Of a stretch of 64,000 nt of DNA, positions 43,821 through 53,493 are shown in pieces. The stretch comes from JAAYCI01 sp964370295 (GTDB lineage: Bacteria; Bacillota; Clostridia; Oscillospirales; Ruminococcaceae), in assembly GCA_964370295.1 (NCBI GenBank), contig CAYJIR010000007.1, forward strand, positions 13,461 through 77,460, in the 5' to 3' direction. The notes beneath the pieces are model-generated. The model was not told the origin of the DNA. It worked only from the letters and a program-made list of their open reading frames with translations, and made no database searches. Position 1 is the stretch's first letter. Every line of letters starts with the position of its first letter. A program made the translations under genes and the position numbers.

Positions 43821-44771
43821 GTGATAAAGATGAGCAAACGTAGAATTGTATTGGCACTTGGTGGAAACGCCTTAGGAGACACTTTGGACGAGCAAATGAA
43901 AGCGGTTCAAACCACCGCCAAAGCCATCGTAGGCTTAATTGAAGCCGGCAACGAAGTGGTAATTGCGCACGGAAATGGCCCACAAGTGGGTATGATTAAT
44001 CTCGCCATGGAAAGTGCTGCAAAAACAGAAGCCAAAACCCCCTATATTCCCATGTCGGTTTGTGTGGCCATGAGCCAAGGGTACATTGGCTATGATTTAC
44101 AAAATGCCTTGCGCGAAGAGCTGTTAGATCGCAATTTAAATATACCGGTGGCTTCCATCATCACGCAAACTTTGGTGGATGCCAAAGATCCTGCTTTTGA
44201 AAACCCCACAAAACCTATTGGCAGTTTCTATACCCAAGAAGAAGCCGAAGACATGACCAAACGAGGCTATCAAATGAAAGAAGATGCCGGACGTGGCTGG
44301 CGTCGTGTGGTGGCCAGCCCCAAGCCCATTGACATTGTGGAGAAAGAAACCGTAAAGGCCATGCTAAAAGCAGGCCAAGTGGTTATCGCTGTGGGTGGCG
44401 GTGGCATTCCCGTGCGCTGCGAAAACGGCAATCGCCTTGATGGATGCAGTGCCGTGGTAGACAAAGACTTTGCCTCTGCCAAATTGGCCGAAATTATTGA
44501 TGCAGATTATTTAATCATCCTTACTGCTGTGGAAAAAGTGGCAGTTAACTTCCGTAAACCCGACGAAAAATGGCTAGACACCCTCAATTTAGAAGAGGTG
44601 CAACGTTATATTGGCGAAGGCCAATTTGCCCCCGGTTCTATGTTGCCTAAAGTAGAGGCCGCCATGGAATTTGCCGCATCTGGCAAGGGCCGCAAAGCTT
44701 TGATTACTTTGTTGGAAAAAGCGCAAGACGGTATCGACGGAAAAACCGGCACCGTTATCACCAAAGACTAA
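43821..44771 (+). CDS. arcC: Carbamate kinase
   Basis: A 316-residue amino-acid kinase family enzyme that makes ATP and carbamate from carbamoyl phosphate and ADP. It has VLALGGNALGDT at the start, AHGNGPQVGMINLAME near 52, and VIAVGGGGIPV near 192, typical of ArcC/YqeA. In this setting it is the counterpart of E. coli yqeA in the yqe-ygf-xdh cluster and would recover ATP from ring-opened purine carbon and nitrogen. No arcA or argF-like carbamoyltransferase is in the window. A strong terminator follows, so it is a separate transcript. Confidence 0.95.
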   Translation: MIKMSKRRIVLALGGNALGDTLDEQMKAVQTTAKAIVGLIEAGNEVVIAHGNGPQVGMINLAMESAAKTEAKTPYIPMSVCVAMSQGYIGYDLQNALREELLDRNLNIPVASIITQTLVDAKDPAFENPTKPIGSFYTQEEAEDMTKRGYQMKEDAGRGWRRVVASPKPIDIVEKETVKAMLKAGQVVIAVGGGGIPVRCENGNRLDGCSAVVDKDFASAKLAEIIDADYLIILTAVEKVAVNFRKPDEKWLDTLNLEEVQRYIGEGQFAPGSMLPKVEAAMEFAASGKGRKALITLLEKAQDGIDGKTGTVITKD

Positions 44772-44836
44772 TCCCTATACTTTATGCCATTTGTATGGTC
44801 TCGTATTAAATGGTTATATTTAATTTTGTATTCCAT

Positions 44837-44886
44837 TACCCCGTTTTGCCTGTCGTCTTTCAAACAGCCGAGCGGGGTATTTTTTT
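44837..44886 (+). terminator. Terminator of arcC
   Basis: TACCCCG (44837-44843) and CGGGGTA (44873-44879) arms, with inner CTGT/ACAG pairing, then seven T residues. Confidence 0.85.
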
Positions 44887-44919
44887 AAACCTTAAACACG
44901 AAAAGAGGGGGGCAATTTA

Positions 44920-46257
44920 GTGCTTTTAATTGGAAATGGACGTGTGATTACACAAACAGAAGAAATACCCTATTTGGACAATGGATGTGTGGCTGTGGAG
45001 GGCACACGCATTGTACAAGTGGGAACCACCCAAGCCTTAAAAGATAGTTATCCTGATGCAGAGTTTTACGATGTGCAAGGACGCTTGATTATGCCGGGTG
45101 TTATCAATGCACATACGCATATTTACTCCTCTTTTGCTCGGGGGCTTAGCTTGCCACAGGCAGAGCCGAATCGTAATTTCTTAGACATTTTGGAAAATAT
45201 GTGGTGGCGCATTGATAAAGTTCTAAATTTGGAAGATTGTCGCTACAGTGCCTATGCCAACGGCCTGGAAAGTATTCGCTGTGGTGTCACCACACTTTTT
45301 GACCATCATGCAAGCCAAAACTATGTACAGGGTAGTTTATTTGTTTTGCATGAATCTTTAAAAGATCTGGGTCTTCGTGCTTCTTTATGTTATGAAGTGA
45401 GCGATCGCGACGGCAAAGATATTGCCCGTGCCGCCATTGAAGAGAACATCGCCTTTATTGACCATGCAAACCAAGACACCAGCGATATGATAAAAGGCAT
45501 GTTTGGCCTACACGCCTCTTTTACGCTTAGCGAGGATACCTTAGCCGCTTGCGTGGAGGCCATGAGCAATCGGAATGCAGGCTTTCATATCCATGTGGCA
45601 GAGGGCATTACCGATTTGGAAGACAGCCAAAAACAATATGGAAAACGTGTTGTGGAGCGCCTGCACGACGCTGGCATTCTAGGAAAAAAAACATTGGCCA
45701 TCCACAATGTACATATAAATGATGCCGAAATGGAGATTCTGAAAAAGACCAATACCATGGCAGTTCATAACCCAGAGAGCAACATGGGCAACGCTGTAGG
45801 CTGTACACCGGCCATGGAAATGCTACAACATGGTATTTTACTGGGACTTGGCACAGATGCTTATACCCAAGATATGTTCGAATCTTTAAAAGTAGCCAAT
45901 ATCATCCACAAGCATGTGAAAGGAAATCCAAGTATAGGCTTTATGGAAAGCATAGATATGTTGTTTAAAGCCAATGCCGAGATATGCAAACGATATTTTA
46001 ATACGCCACTGGGTATATTAGCGCCGGGGGCTGCCGCTGACATTATTGTTTTGGGCTATACCCCCCACACCCCCTTGGAGGCTACCACACTGGCTGGGCA
46101 TGTTATGTTTGGTCTTTCTGGCCGCTGTGTGGATAGCTCTCTCATCAATGGTAAGTTTGTGATGAAAGAACGTGTTATTCAAACTGTAGACGAAGAAGCC
46201 GTGTTGGCAGAAGCCCGCAAACAAAGCGCAGACTTTTGGGCACGTGTACACAATTAA
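44920..46257 (+). CDS. ssnA: Putative aminohydrolase SsnA
   Basis: A 445-residue amidohydrolase-superfamily enzyme. Metal ligands are in GVINAHTHIYSSFARG near residue 68, HIHVAEG near 226, and GLGTDAYTQDMFES near 310. SsnA family members are encoded with ygfK and selenium-dependent xanthine dehydrogenase and are thought to deaminate or open purine-derived rings. The start is GTG with GGGGGG seven bases upstream. It leads a four-gene unit, ssnA-ygfK-xdh-hydA, with gaps of only 12 to 24 bases. Confidence 0.92.
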   Translation: MLLIGNGRVITQTEEIPYLDNGCVAVEGTRIVQVGTTQALKDSYPDAEFYDVQGRLIMPGVINAHTHIYSSFARGLSLPQAEPNRNFLDILENMWWRIDKVLNLEDCRYSAYANGLESIRCGVTTLFDHHASQNYVQGSLFVLHESLKDLGLRASLCYEVSDRDGKDIARAAIEENIAFIDHANQDTSDMIKGMFGLHASFTLSEDTLAACVEAMSNRNAGFHIHVAEGITDLEDSQKQYGKRVVERLHDAGILGKKTLAIHNVHINDAEMEILKKTNTMAVHNPESNMGNAVGCTPAMEMLQHGILLGLGTDAYTQDMFESLKVANIIHKHVKGNPSIGFMESIDMLFKANAEICKRYFNTPLGILAPGAAADIIVLGYTPHTPLEATTLAGHVMFGLSGRCVDSSLINGKFVMKERVIQTVDEEAVLAEARKQSADFWARVHN

Positions 46258-46281
46258 ACCGCATAGATTTGGGAGGAAAAA

Positions 46282-49200
46282 ATGGGTGAATTAATGCGTC
46301 CCATTCCATTTGGAAAATTAATGGCTTGGGCTTTACAGGAGTATAAGGAGCAAAATTGTATTTTCGGTGTACGAAAAGAGAAATTCTTTAAAGCTACCGA
46401 CTCTTCCATGTGCATTTTCGATACAAATATTAGCTCGCCCGTGGGGCCGGCCGCAGGGCCAAACTCACAGCTTGCACAAAATATTGTTGCCGCCTATCTT
46501 GCCGGCAGTCGTTTTATTGAATTGAAAACTGTACAAAAAATGGACGGTGCCGAGCTTCGAGCCTGCATTTCACGCCCCTGCATCAACGCAGAGGATGAGG
46601 GCTATAATGTGGAATGGAGCACGGAATTAACCGTGCAAGAAGCCTATGATGAATATGCAAAAGCTTGGGTGGCATTGTTTGTTTTGGGCAAGGAATTGGG
46701 GCTTTCCAACGGTTGCGATTTTGTGTTTAATATGAGTGTGGGCTATGATTTAGAGGGTATAAAAACAAAAAAAATAGACCAATATATAGAAGAAATGAAA
46801 GATGCATCCAACGCCCCTATATTCAAAGAGAGCATTGCTTGGTTGCATGATAATGTGGCGAATTTTGCAAATGTGAACGATGCCGATATCGATGCTATCT
46901 CTCCCCATATTGGTAATTCTGTTACACTGTCCACATTGCACGGCTGTCCCCCTCATGAAATCGAGCGCATTGCAAAATATTTGTTGGAAGAGAAAAAACT
47001 ACATACTTTTGTGAAATGCAACCCCACTTTGTTGGGTTATGAACAAGCGCGGCACGTGCTGGATACCATGGGATATTCCTATGTGGACTTTGATACACAT
47101 CATTTCGAAAACGATTTGCAATATGAAGATGGTGTGGTGATGCTGCGGGAATTGCGTCAATATGCAAACGAGCGCAATTTACAATTCGGTGTTAAAATCA
47201 CAAACACCTTCCCCGTTAAAATACAAAAAAAGGAATTACCCGGCGAGGAGATGTATATGAGTGGGCGCGCTTTGTTGCCGCTTTCCATCCATGTCGCTTC
47301 CAAGCTTGCCACAGAATTTGATGGAGATTTGCCAATTTCTTATTCCGGCGGGGCCGATGCTTTTAATATAGAAGCCATGCTGGATGTGGGGATACGGCCC
47401 ATCACTGTGGCTACCACCATTTTAAAACCGGGTGGCTACGAGCGCTTGCATCAGCTTGCCATGCTTGCACAGCCTCTTTTAAATCAACTGCCGAAGAAAC
47501 TACAGGCGCAAAATTTGCAAAACTTGGCAGATGATCTTTTGCAAGACAGTTTCTATCAAAAAGACAACCGCCCCGTAGACAGCCGTAAAACCGAAAGTCC
47601 CCTTCCCCTATTCGATTGTTTTAAAGCCCCTTGTAAAGACGGTGGCTGCCCCATAGAACAACAAATTCCGGAATATTTGCAGTTGGTTAGCCGGGAAAAT
47701 TTTGCCGAAGCATTTCGTGTGATTGCCATTGACAACGCCTTGCCAAGCCTAACCGGCACCATATGCAATCATAATTGTCAACATAAATGCACCCGTTTAG
47801 ACTACGACCACCCCTTGCAAATTCGTAGTGCAAAACTTTTAGCGGCCAATGCGGCGCAAGAAGAGTATACCCGAGAAATCACCGCTTTGCCCTTGCAAAG
47901 CAATAAAAAAGTAGCCATTGTAGGCGCAGGACCTGCCGGCATTGCTGCGGCAAATTATTTGCGTCGCAACGGTATTGCTGTGACTGTTTTTGAAAAACGA
48001 GAGAAACCTTTTGGCATTGTGGAGTATGTAATACCGGAGTTTAGAATTGACGGCAATGCCCTACAACGCGATTATGAAATGGCTCTTAAACGTGGGGCAG
48101 AATTCCGCTTCTCTTGCGAGCAAAAAAATCCCAGCACACTTTTAGAAGAATATGACTATGTCATATTGGCTGTGGGTGCCTGGGAAGAAGGTCCTGCCGC
48201 GGTATCCGAAGGGCAAGAACTCACTGTGGATGCTCTTCGATTTTTGGAAGACAGCAAAGCCGGAGTGTGCAAAAATAAGCTTGGAAAACGTGTGGCAGTG
48301 GTTGGTGGTGGCGATGTAGCCATGGACTGTGCACGCGTGGCAAAACGGGCAAAAGGCGTGGAAAATGTCAGCTTGGTGTATCGTCGTACGCGTCAATTTA
48401 TGCCCGCTTCTAAAGAGGAAATTCAACTGGCCCGCGAAGATGGCGTGGATATAGTAGAATTGCATGCACCTTTAAGCTTTAACGGCAGCGCTCTTGAATG
48501 CGAAAAAATGCAGCTTGGCAATTGGGACGAAAGTGGCCGCCGTGGCATAATTGGAACCGGTGAGAAAGTATCTCTTGCTTTCGACAGTGTCATTTGTGCT
48601 GTGGGTGCCCGCGTTGATAACAGCCTGTTTGAAACCATGGGTCTTGCCTTAGATGCACGCAAAGGTGTGCAGCTGAACGATGCTTTAGAGAGCAGCATGC
48701 CCGGATTATATGTTGCAGGTGACTGCAAAAGTGGCCCTGCCACGATTGTATCGGCCATGGGCGATGCCAAAACCATTACCAAAGATATCTTGCGCAAAGA
48801 AAACCTTCCCCATGATTTTGAGCGCATTGCCCTGCCGCTTTCCTGTAAAGAAGCCGCCTTCCGCAAAGGTATTATGCGCAAAGCTAGCCATGATAAAAAT
48901 GATGCCAGCCGTTGCCTTTCTTGCGAGCAAATTTGCGAGATATGCTGCGATGTATGTCCGAATCGAGCGAACATCGCCATACAAGTTCCCGGATTTGAAA
49001 ACCAAATGCAAGTTGTACATATAGACGGCATGTGCAACGAATGTGGAAACTGTGGCATTTTCTGCCCACATAAGGGCAACCCATATCTCAATAAATTCAC
49101 CATGTTTTGGTCAGAGGCCGATTTTGATCATTCGGAAAATTGTGGATTCCTCCCTCTTTCCCAAAACCGTTTTCGCCTACGCTTAGAAGATAAAAGTGTG

Positions 49201-49299
49201 TGTGAAGCCGATCTTCATGATGGCAATCTACCAAAACAGATGGTGGCCATTATAGAAAGTTTACAAAAAAACATGCCTTATCTTTTCATCAATCAATAA
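46282..49299 (+). CDS. ygfK: YgfK, putative selenate reductase subunit / Fe-S flavoprotein
   Basis: A 1005-residue multidomain protein. Residues 1-420 form a dihydroorotate dehydrogenase-like barrel. A cysteine-rich region follows (CKDGGCPIEQQ and CNHNCQHKC, about 450-515), then an FAD site GAGPAGIAAANYLR from about 547, an NAD site VVGGGDVAMDCARVAK near 673, and two C-terminal [4Fe-4S] motifs (CEQICEICCDVCP and CNECGNCGIFCP). The layout resembles glutamate synthase small subunit fused to a barrel. In purine-using anaerobes it is required next to xanthine dehydrogenase; selenate reduction is a historical label. It is a plausible NAD(P)H-to-acceptor electron hub. Confidence 0.93.
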   Translation: MGELMRPIPFGKLMAWALQEYKEQNCIFGVRKEKFFKATDSSMCIFDTNISSPVGPAAGPNSQLAQNIVAAYLAGSRFIELKTVQKMDGAELRACISRPCINAEDEGYNVEWSTELTVQEAYDEYAKAWVALFVLGKELGLSNGCDFVFNMSVGYDLEGIKTKKIDQYIEEMKDASNAPIFKESIAWLHDNVANFANVNDADIDAISPHIGNSVTLSTLHGCPPHEIERIAKYLLEEKKLHTFVKCNPTLLGYEQARHVLDTMGYSYVDFDTHHFENDLQYEDGVVMLRELRQYANERNLQFGVKITNTFPVKIQKKELPGEEMYMSGRALLPLSIHVASKLATEFDGDLPISYSGGADAFNIEAMLDVGIRPITVATTILKPGGYERLHQLAMLAQPLLNQLPKKLQAQNLQNLADDLLQDSFYQKDNRPVDSRKTESPLPLFDCFKAPCKDGGCPIEQQIPEYLQLVSRENFAEAFRVIAIDNALPSLTGTICNHNCQHKCTRLDYDHPLQIRSAKLLAANAAQEEYTREITALPLQSNKKVAIVGAGPAGIAAANYLRRNGIAVTVFEKREKPFGIVEYVIPEFRIDGNALQRDYEMALKRGAEFRFSCEQKNPSTLLEEYDYVILAVGAWEEGPAAVSEGQELTVDALRFLEDSKAGVCKNKLGKRVAVVGGGDVAMDCARVAKRAKGVENVSLVYRRTRQFMPASKEEIQLAREDGVDIVELHAPLSFNGSALECEKMQLGNWDESGRRGIIGTGEKVSLAFDSVICAVGARVDNSLFETMGLALDARKGVQLNDALESSMPGLYVAGDCKSGPATIVSAMGDAKTITKDILRKENLPHDFERIALPLSCKEAAFRKGIMRKASHDKNDASRCLSCEQICEICCDVCPNRANIAIQVPGFENQMQVVHIDGMCNECGNCGIFCPHKGNPYLNKFTMFWSEADFDHSENCGFLPLSQNRFRLRLEDKSVCEADLHDGNLPKQMVAIIESLQKNMPYLFINQ

Positions 49300-49311
49300 A
49301 GGGGTATATTT

Positions 49312-51882
49312 ATGGTATCTTTAACAATAAATGGGAAGTTACTACAGGGGCCAAAAGAAAAAAAATTACTTGATTTTTTGCGGGACGACCTGCGGATAAC
49401 TTCTGCCAAAGACGGTTGCTCTAGTGGTGCTTGTGGTGCATGCACCGTGCTTATTGATGGAAGGGCCACACGTGCGTGCATACAAACCCTGCAAAAACTG
49501 GAAGGCAAAACCATTGTGACAGTGGAAGGGCTGAGCGAACGAGAAAAAGATGTTTATGCGTATGCTTTTGCACAATGTGGTGCTGTACAATGTGGTTTTT
49601 GTATACCGGGCATGGTTATTTCTGCCAAAGCTCTACTAGATAAGAACAACAACCCCACCAAAGAGGAAGTTAAAAAAGCGTTGCGTGGCAATATCTGCCG
49701 TTGTACAGGTTATGTTAAAATCGAAGATGCCGTGATGTTAGCGGCACAAATGTTGCGCGAAAATACTTCCATTCCCGAAAAGGAATATACCGGACATTTG
49801 GGCGAAGACATGCCACGCCTGGATGCGATTGAAAAAACATTGGGGACGGGGCTGTATACCGATGACATTGTGGTGGACAATATGCTGCATGCCTCGGCCG
49901 TTCGCAGTGCCCATGCACGCGCACGTGTTTTGAAAATTCACAAAGACAAAGCATTGGCACACCCAAACTGTGTGGCTGTTTTCACGGCTGCGGATGTGCC
50001 CGGCAATAATAAAATTGGTCACTTGGCTTTTCTTTCCGATTACGATGTGATGATTCACGAGGGTGATGTGACACGTTTTTTAGGGGACGCCATCGCTTTG
50101 GTGGTTTGTTCCACTAAAGAAAGTTTACACGAAGTGAAAGCTCTTATACAGGTGGATTACGAGGTTTTACAAGCCTACACCAGCCCCGCCGCCGCCCTTG
50201 CACCCGATGCCGAGAAAATCCATGAAAAAGGTAACGTTCTTTCCAATGAGCATTTGGTGCGTGGTGATGCAAAAACTGCCCTAGCGAAGTCGGCTCATGT
50301 GGTCACCCAGCATTATTCGGTTCCGTTCACAGAGCATGCCTTTATGGAGCCGGAATGCGCCATTGCCATGCCGGAAGGTGAAGATGGCGTGTTGCTGTAC
50401 ACAGGGGGGCAAAGCATTTACGACGAACAGCGCGAAGTGGCTCGTATGTTGGGTGTAGAACTTGACAAGGTGCATGTGAAGAGCCAACTGGTGGGTGGTG
50501 GCTTTGGTGGTAAGGAAGACATGAGTGTACAACATCATGCAGCTCTGGCGGCCTGGCATCTTAGAAAACCGGTTAAGATATTGTTTAGCCGGGAAGAAAG
50601 TATCTTAATCCATCCAAAACGGCATGCCATGGAAATGACTTTTACCCTTGGTTGTGATGAAAACGGGTATCTGACTGCGTTACAAGCCACCATTGTATCC
50701 GACACCGGTGCCTATGGTTCTTTGGGTGGGCCCGTATTGCAACGCGCCTGCACCCATGCGGCCGGCCCTTATAATTTTCACAATATTGATATCGAGGGCA
50801 CCGCTGTTTACACCAACAACCCCCCTGCCGGTGCGTTTCGAGGTTTTGGGGTGTGCCAAAGTTCTTTTGCCACAGAAAACAATCTGAACTTATTGGCAGA
50901 AAAAGTGGGCATATCGCCTTGGGAAATTCGATATCGCAACGCAATTTGCCCGGGACAAGTGTTGCCAAATGGCCAAATTGCCGGTGATGATGTGGAACTA
51001 AGGGCCTGTTTGCTGGAAGTAAAAGAGACCTTTGAAAACGCAAAATATGCAGGTATTTCCAGTTTCTTTAAAAACAGTGGTCTTGGAGTTGGCCTTACCG
51101 ATGTTGGCCGTTGTATTTTATCGGTTGAAAATGGTAAAATACATATACGGACCGGCGCCATGTGTATTGGCCAGGGGCTTGCCACCGTAGTAGCGCAAAT
51201 TGTGTGCGAATGCACCGGTTTGCTTCCAAAAGATTTGGTGGTGGAAACGCCAGACACCAACCGTACCCCAAATTCCGGCACCACCACAGCCTCACGCCAA
51301 AGTGTTTTTACGGGCGAGGCTACTCGTCGTGCCGCCGAAGCATTGAAGGAAGAACTGGATAAACTAGGTTCCCTTTCCGCACTGGAAGGACAAGAATTTT
51401 CCGGTGAATTTAGTAGCGACACAGATCCTTTGAATAGCGATAAAGACAACCCCATTAGCCACGTGGCTTATGGATATGCTGCAGAGGTGATCACATTAGA
51501 CGATGTGGGGCGCATTGAAAAAATTGTAGCCGCATACGATCTTGGCAATGTTATAAATCCAAAGTCTGCCACCGGGCAAATCGAGGGTGGAATTGTTATG
51601 GGCATGGGTTATGCATTAACAGAAGATTTCCCCCTTGAAAATGGGCTTCCCATGGCATCGTATGCAAAATTGGGCCTCTTGCGCACAACGGAAATCCCCC
51701 CCATGGATATTCGTATCATACAACCGAAAAATCCCTCCCCTCTTGCGTATGGCATCAAGGGTGTGGGCGAGCTTGCCACGATTCCTACTGCGCCTGCTCT
51801 CTGTGGGGCCTACTATGCAAAAGATGGTATTTTACGTGCCAAATTGCCCATGGACAACACTTTTTATCGTAAATCCAAATAA
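49312..51882 (+). CDS. Selenium-dependent xanthine dehydrogenase
   Basis: An 856-residue enzyme fusing the Fe-S and molybdenum domains. The first [2Fe-2S] cluster uses C36, C41, C44 and C56; the second uses C94, C97, C129 and C131 (CGFC and CRC). The Mo domain from about residue 165 has GGGFGGKEDMSVQHHAAL, GAFRGFGVCQ and the catalytic glutamate in GIKGVGELATIPTAPAL. There is no FAD domain, and no separate FAD subunit gene nearby. The family holds a labile selenium ligand at Mo rather than selenocysteine. It should hydroxylate purines such as xanthine, or run in reverse on urate. Confidence 0.92.
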   Translation: MVSLTINGKLLQGPKEKKLLDFLRDDLRITSAKDGCSSGACGACTVLIDGRATRACIQTLQKLEGKTIVTVEGLSEREKDVYAYAFAQCGAVQCGFCIPGMVISAKALLDKNNNPTKEEVKKALRGNICRCTGYVKIEDAVMLAAQMLRENTSIPEKEYTGHLGEDMPRLDAIEKTLGTGLYTDDIVVDNMLHASAVRSAHARARVLKIHKDKALAHPNCVAVFTAADVPGNNKIGHLAFLSDYDVMIHEGDVTRFLGDAIALVVCSTKESLHEVKALIQVDYEVLQAYTSPAAALAPDAEKIHEKGNVLSNEHLVRGDAKTALAKSAHVVTQHYSVPFTEHAFMEPECAIAMPEGEDGVLLYTGGQSIYDEQREVARMLGVELDKVHVKSQLVGGGFGGKEDMSVQHHAALAAWHLRKPVKILFSREESILIHPKRHAMEMTFTLGCDENGYLTALQATIVSDTGAYGSLGGPVLQRACTHAAGPYNFHNIDIEGTAVYTNNPPAGAFRGFGVCQSSFATENNLNLLAEKVGISPWEIRYRNAICPGQVLPNGQIAGDDVELRACLLEVKETFENAKYAGISSFFKNSGLGVGLTDVGRCILSVENGKIHIRTGAMCIGQGLATVVAQIVCECTGLLPKDLVVETPDTNRTPNSGTTTASRQSVFTGEATRRAAEALKEELDKLGSLSALEGQEFSGEFSSDTDPLNSDKDNPISHVAYGYAAEVITLDDVGRIEKIVAAYDLGNVINPKSATGQIEGGIVMGMGYALTEDFPLENGLPMASYAKLGLLRTTEIPPMDIRIIQPKNPSPLAYGIKGVGELATIPTAPALCGAYYAKDGILRAKLPMDNTFYRKSK

Positions 51883-51903
51883 TTTTTTTGAGGTGATATT
51901 CGT

Positions 51904-53283
51904 ATGTCGAAGATTCTTTTCAAGCAAGCCCAAATTGCTACCAGCCAAGAAGTGTTTTGCGCCGACCTCCTCATAGAGGACGAGAAAATTGCGGCCATTG
52001 GTTCCAATTTGTCTGCCGATGGGGCGCAAGTAATTGATGCAAGCGGAAAGTACCTCTTGCCCGGGGCTATCGATGTTCACACTCATTTTGATTTAGATGT
52101 TGGTTTCACCCGTGCTAGCGATGATTTTTATACCGGTAGTGTCGCTGCAGCTTGCGGTGGCACCACCACTATCATCGACCATATGGCCGATGGACCTGAG
52201 GATTGTTCTTTGTTGCACCAAGTGGATGTTTATCATGATTTGGCCAAAGGAAGTGTTATAGACTATGGTTTTCATGGGGTTTTACAGCATGTAAACGAAC
52301 AGGTTTTGCAAGATATGGCCCTTTTGAAAGATGCCGGGATCAATAGTTTAAAATTTTATCTTACTTATGCAACTTGTCTTTCCGACGCCGATATGTTTGC
52401 ATTGATGCAACGTGCACAAGAACTGGGCATCGTTTTGTGTGTACACTGCGAAAATAATGCTGCCCTTTCCGCTTTGCGGGAGCAATTTGTGCAAGAAGGA
52501 AAAACACAGGCAAAATACCATCCCCTTTCGCGCCCTGCAGAACTGGAGGCCGAAGCTGTGTTCCGTAGCCTTTGCCTTGCCAAAACAGCAGGCGAACCCG
52601 TCATGTATATTGTGCATCTCTCGTCTGCGATTGGCCTGGAGGCCGCGCGCCTGGCACGCAAATGCGGGCAAAAAAATATACTGCTGGAAAGTTGCCCGCA
52701 GTATCTATTCTTGCAAGATCGTTTTAATGATGACGACAAAGAAGGGCTGAAATATATTTTATCACCGCCGTTGCGCAAAAAAGAAGATAATGAAGCATTG
52801 TGGCAGGCATTGCGTAGTGGTGAAATTGATACTTTGGGCACAGACCATTGTCCTTTCTTCTTTGAAACTCAAAAACAACTTGGAAAAGATGATTTCACCC
52901 TTTGCCCCAATGGAATGCCCGGTGTAGAATTGCGCTTTCCACTTTTGTTTTCCGGTGGGTTTATGCAAAATAGATTAACCCTGCCGGAAGTGGTGCGTGT
53001 GTGCTGCACACGGCCGGCCGAAATATTCGGCATTGCACCTAAAAAGGGAGATATTTGCATCGGCGCCGATGCCGACCTAGTTTTGTTTGACCCCACCATC
53101 AACTGGGTGGTACACCACGAAGATTTACATGAAAATGTAGATTACACACCTTATGAAGGCATTGCCATGCAAGGACGTCCTATTTTAACGCTTTCCCGTG
53201 GCGAAATTGTGGTTGACAATGGCCGGTTTATGGGCAAACGTGAACGGGGCCGCTATTTGCACCGCAAGCCTTACCAAGGGTAA
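51904..53283 (+). CDS. hydA: Dihydropyrimidinase / D-hydantoinase
   Basis: A 459-residue cyclic amidohydrolase. Metal ligands lie in IDVHTHFDLDVG near residue 58, the carboxylated lysine in NSLKFYLTYA near 149, HCENN near 181, HLSSAIG near 238, and the catalytic aspartate in GTDHCPF near 317. It is equivalent to hyuA of the E. coli cluster and would open a hydantoin- or pyrimidine-type ring arising from purine breakdown. It ends the ssnA-ygfK-xdh-hydA unit, with a strong terminator eight bases after the stop. Confidence 0.93.
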   Translation: MSKILFKQAQIATSQEVFCADLLIEDEKIAAIGSNLSADGAQVIDASGKYLLPGAIDVHTHFDLDVGFTRASDDFYTGSVAAACGGTTTIIDHMADGPEDCSLLHQVDVYHDLAKGSVIDYGFHGVLQHVNEQVLQDMALLKDAGINSLKFYLTYATCLSDADMFALMQRAQELGIVLCVHCENNAALSALREQFVQEGKTQAKYHPLSRPAELEAEAVFRSLCLAKTAGEPVMYIVHLSSAIGLEAARLARKCGQKNILLESCPQYLFLQDRFNDDDKEGLKYILSPPLRKKEDNEALWQALRSGEIDTLGTDHCPFFFETQKQLGKDDFTLCPNGMPGVELRFPLLFSGGFMQNRLTLPEVVRVCCTRPAEIFGIAPKKGDICIGADADLVLFDPTINWVVHHEDLHENVDYTPYEGIAMQGRPILTLSRGEIVVDNGRFMGKRERGRYLHRKPYQG

Positions 53284-53290
53284 TAAATAA

Positions 53291-53335
53291 AAAACGCTTG
53301 GAAGACCGGAGTTGCGGTTTTCCAAGCGTTTTTTA
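53291..53335 (+). terminator. Terminator of the ssnA-hydA operon
   Basis: AAAACGCTTGGAA and TTCCAAGCGTTTT arms with inner ACC/GGT pairing and a T run; A-rich 5' side could also serve the opposite strand. Confidence 0.88.
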
Positions 53336-53493
53336 TTGTAGAGATTGCACCGCAACCCGGTTTAGAAATATTGCGAAACCATTGTATAGGAAACGTATTA
53401 TGTGGAGTATACTATTTAAATATTTTTTAAAAGACAATAGACAACCGCAGAGCAGTGAATGCCGAAGTATGAAAGATTTATTACGTTTTTATA

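Noticed and set aside
48423..49103. A 226-residue frame antisense to ygfK, and a 215-residue frame antisense to xdh (50808-51455)
   Set aside because: Both are shadows of strongly supported genes, with no family motifs and no start signals.
49312..51882. Selenocysteine (in-frame UGA) in the selenium-dependent hydroxylase
   Set aside because: The frame is uninterrupted and complete; this family uses a labile selenium ligand, not selenocysteine.
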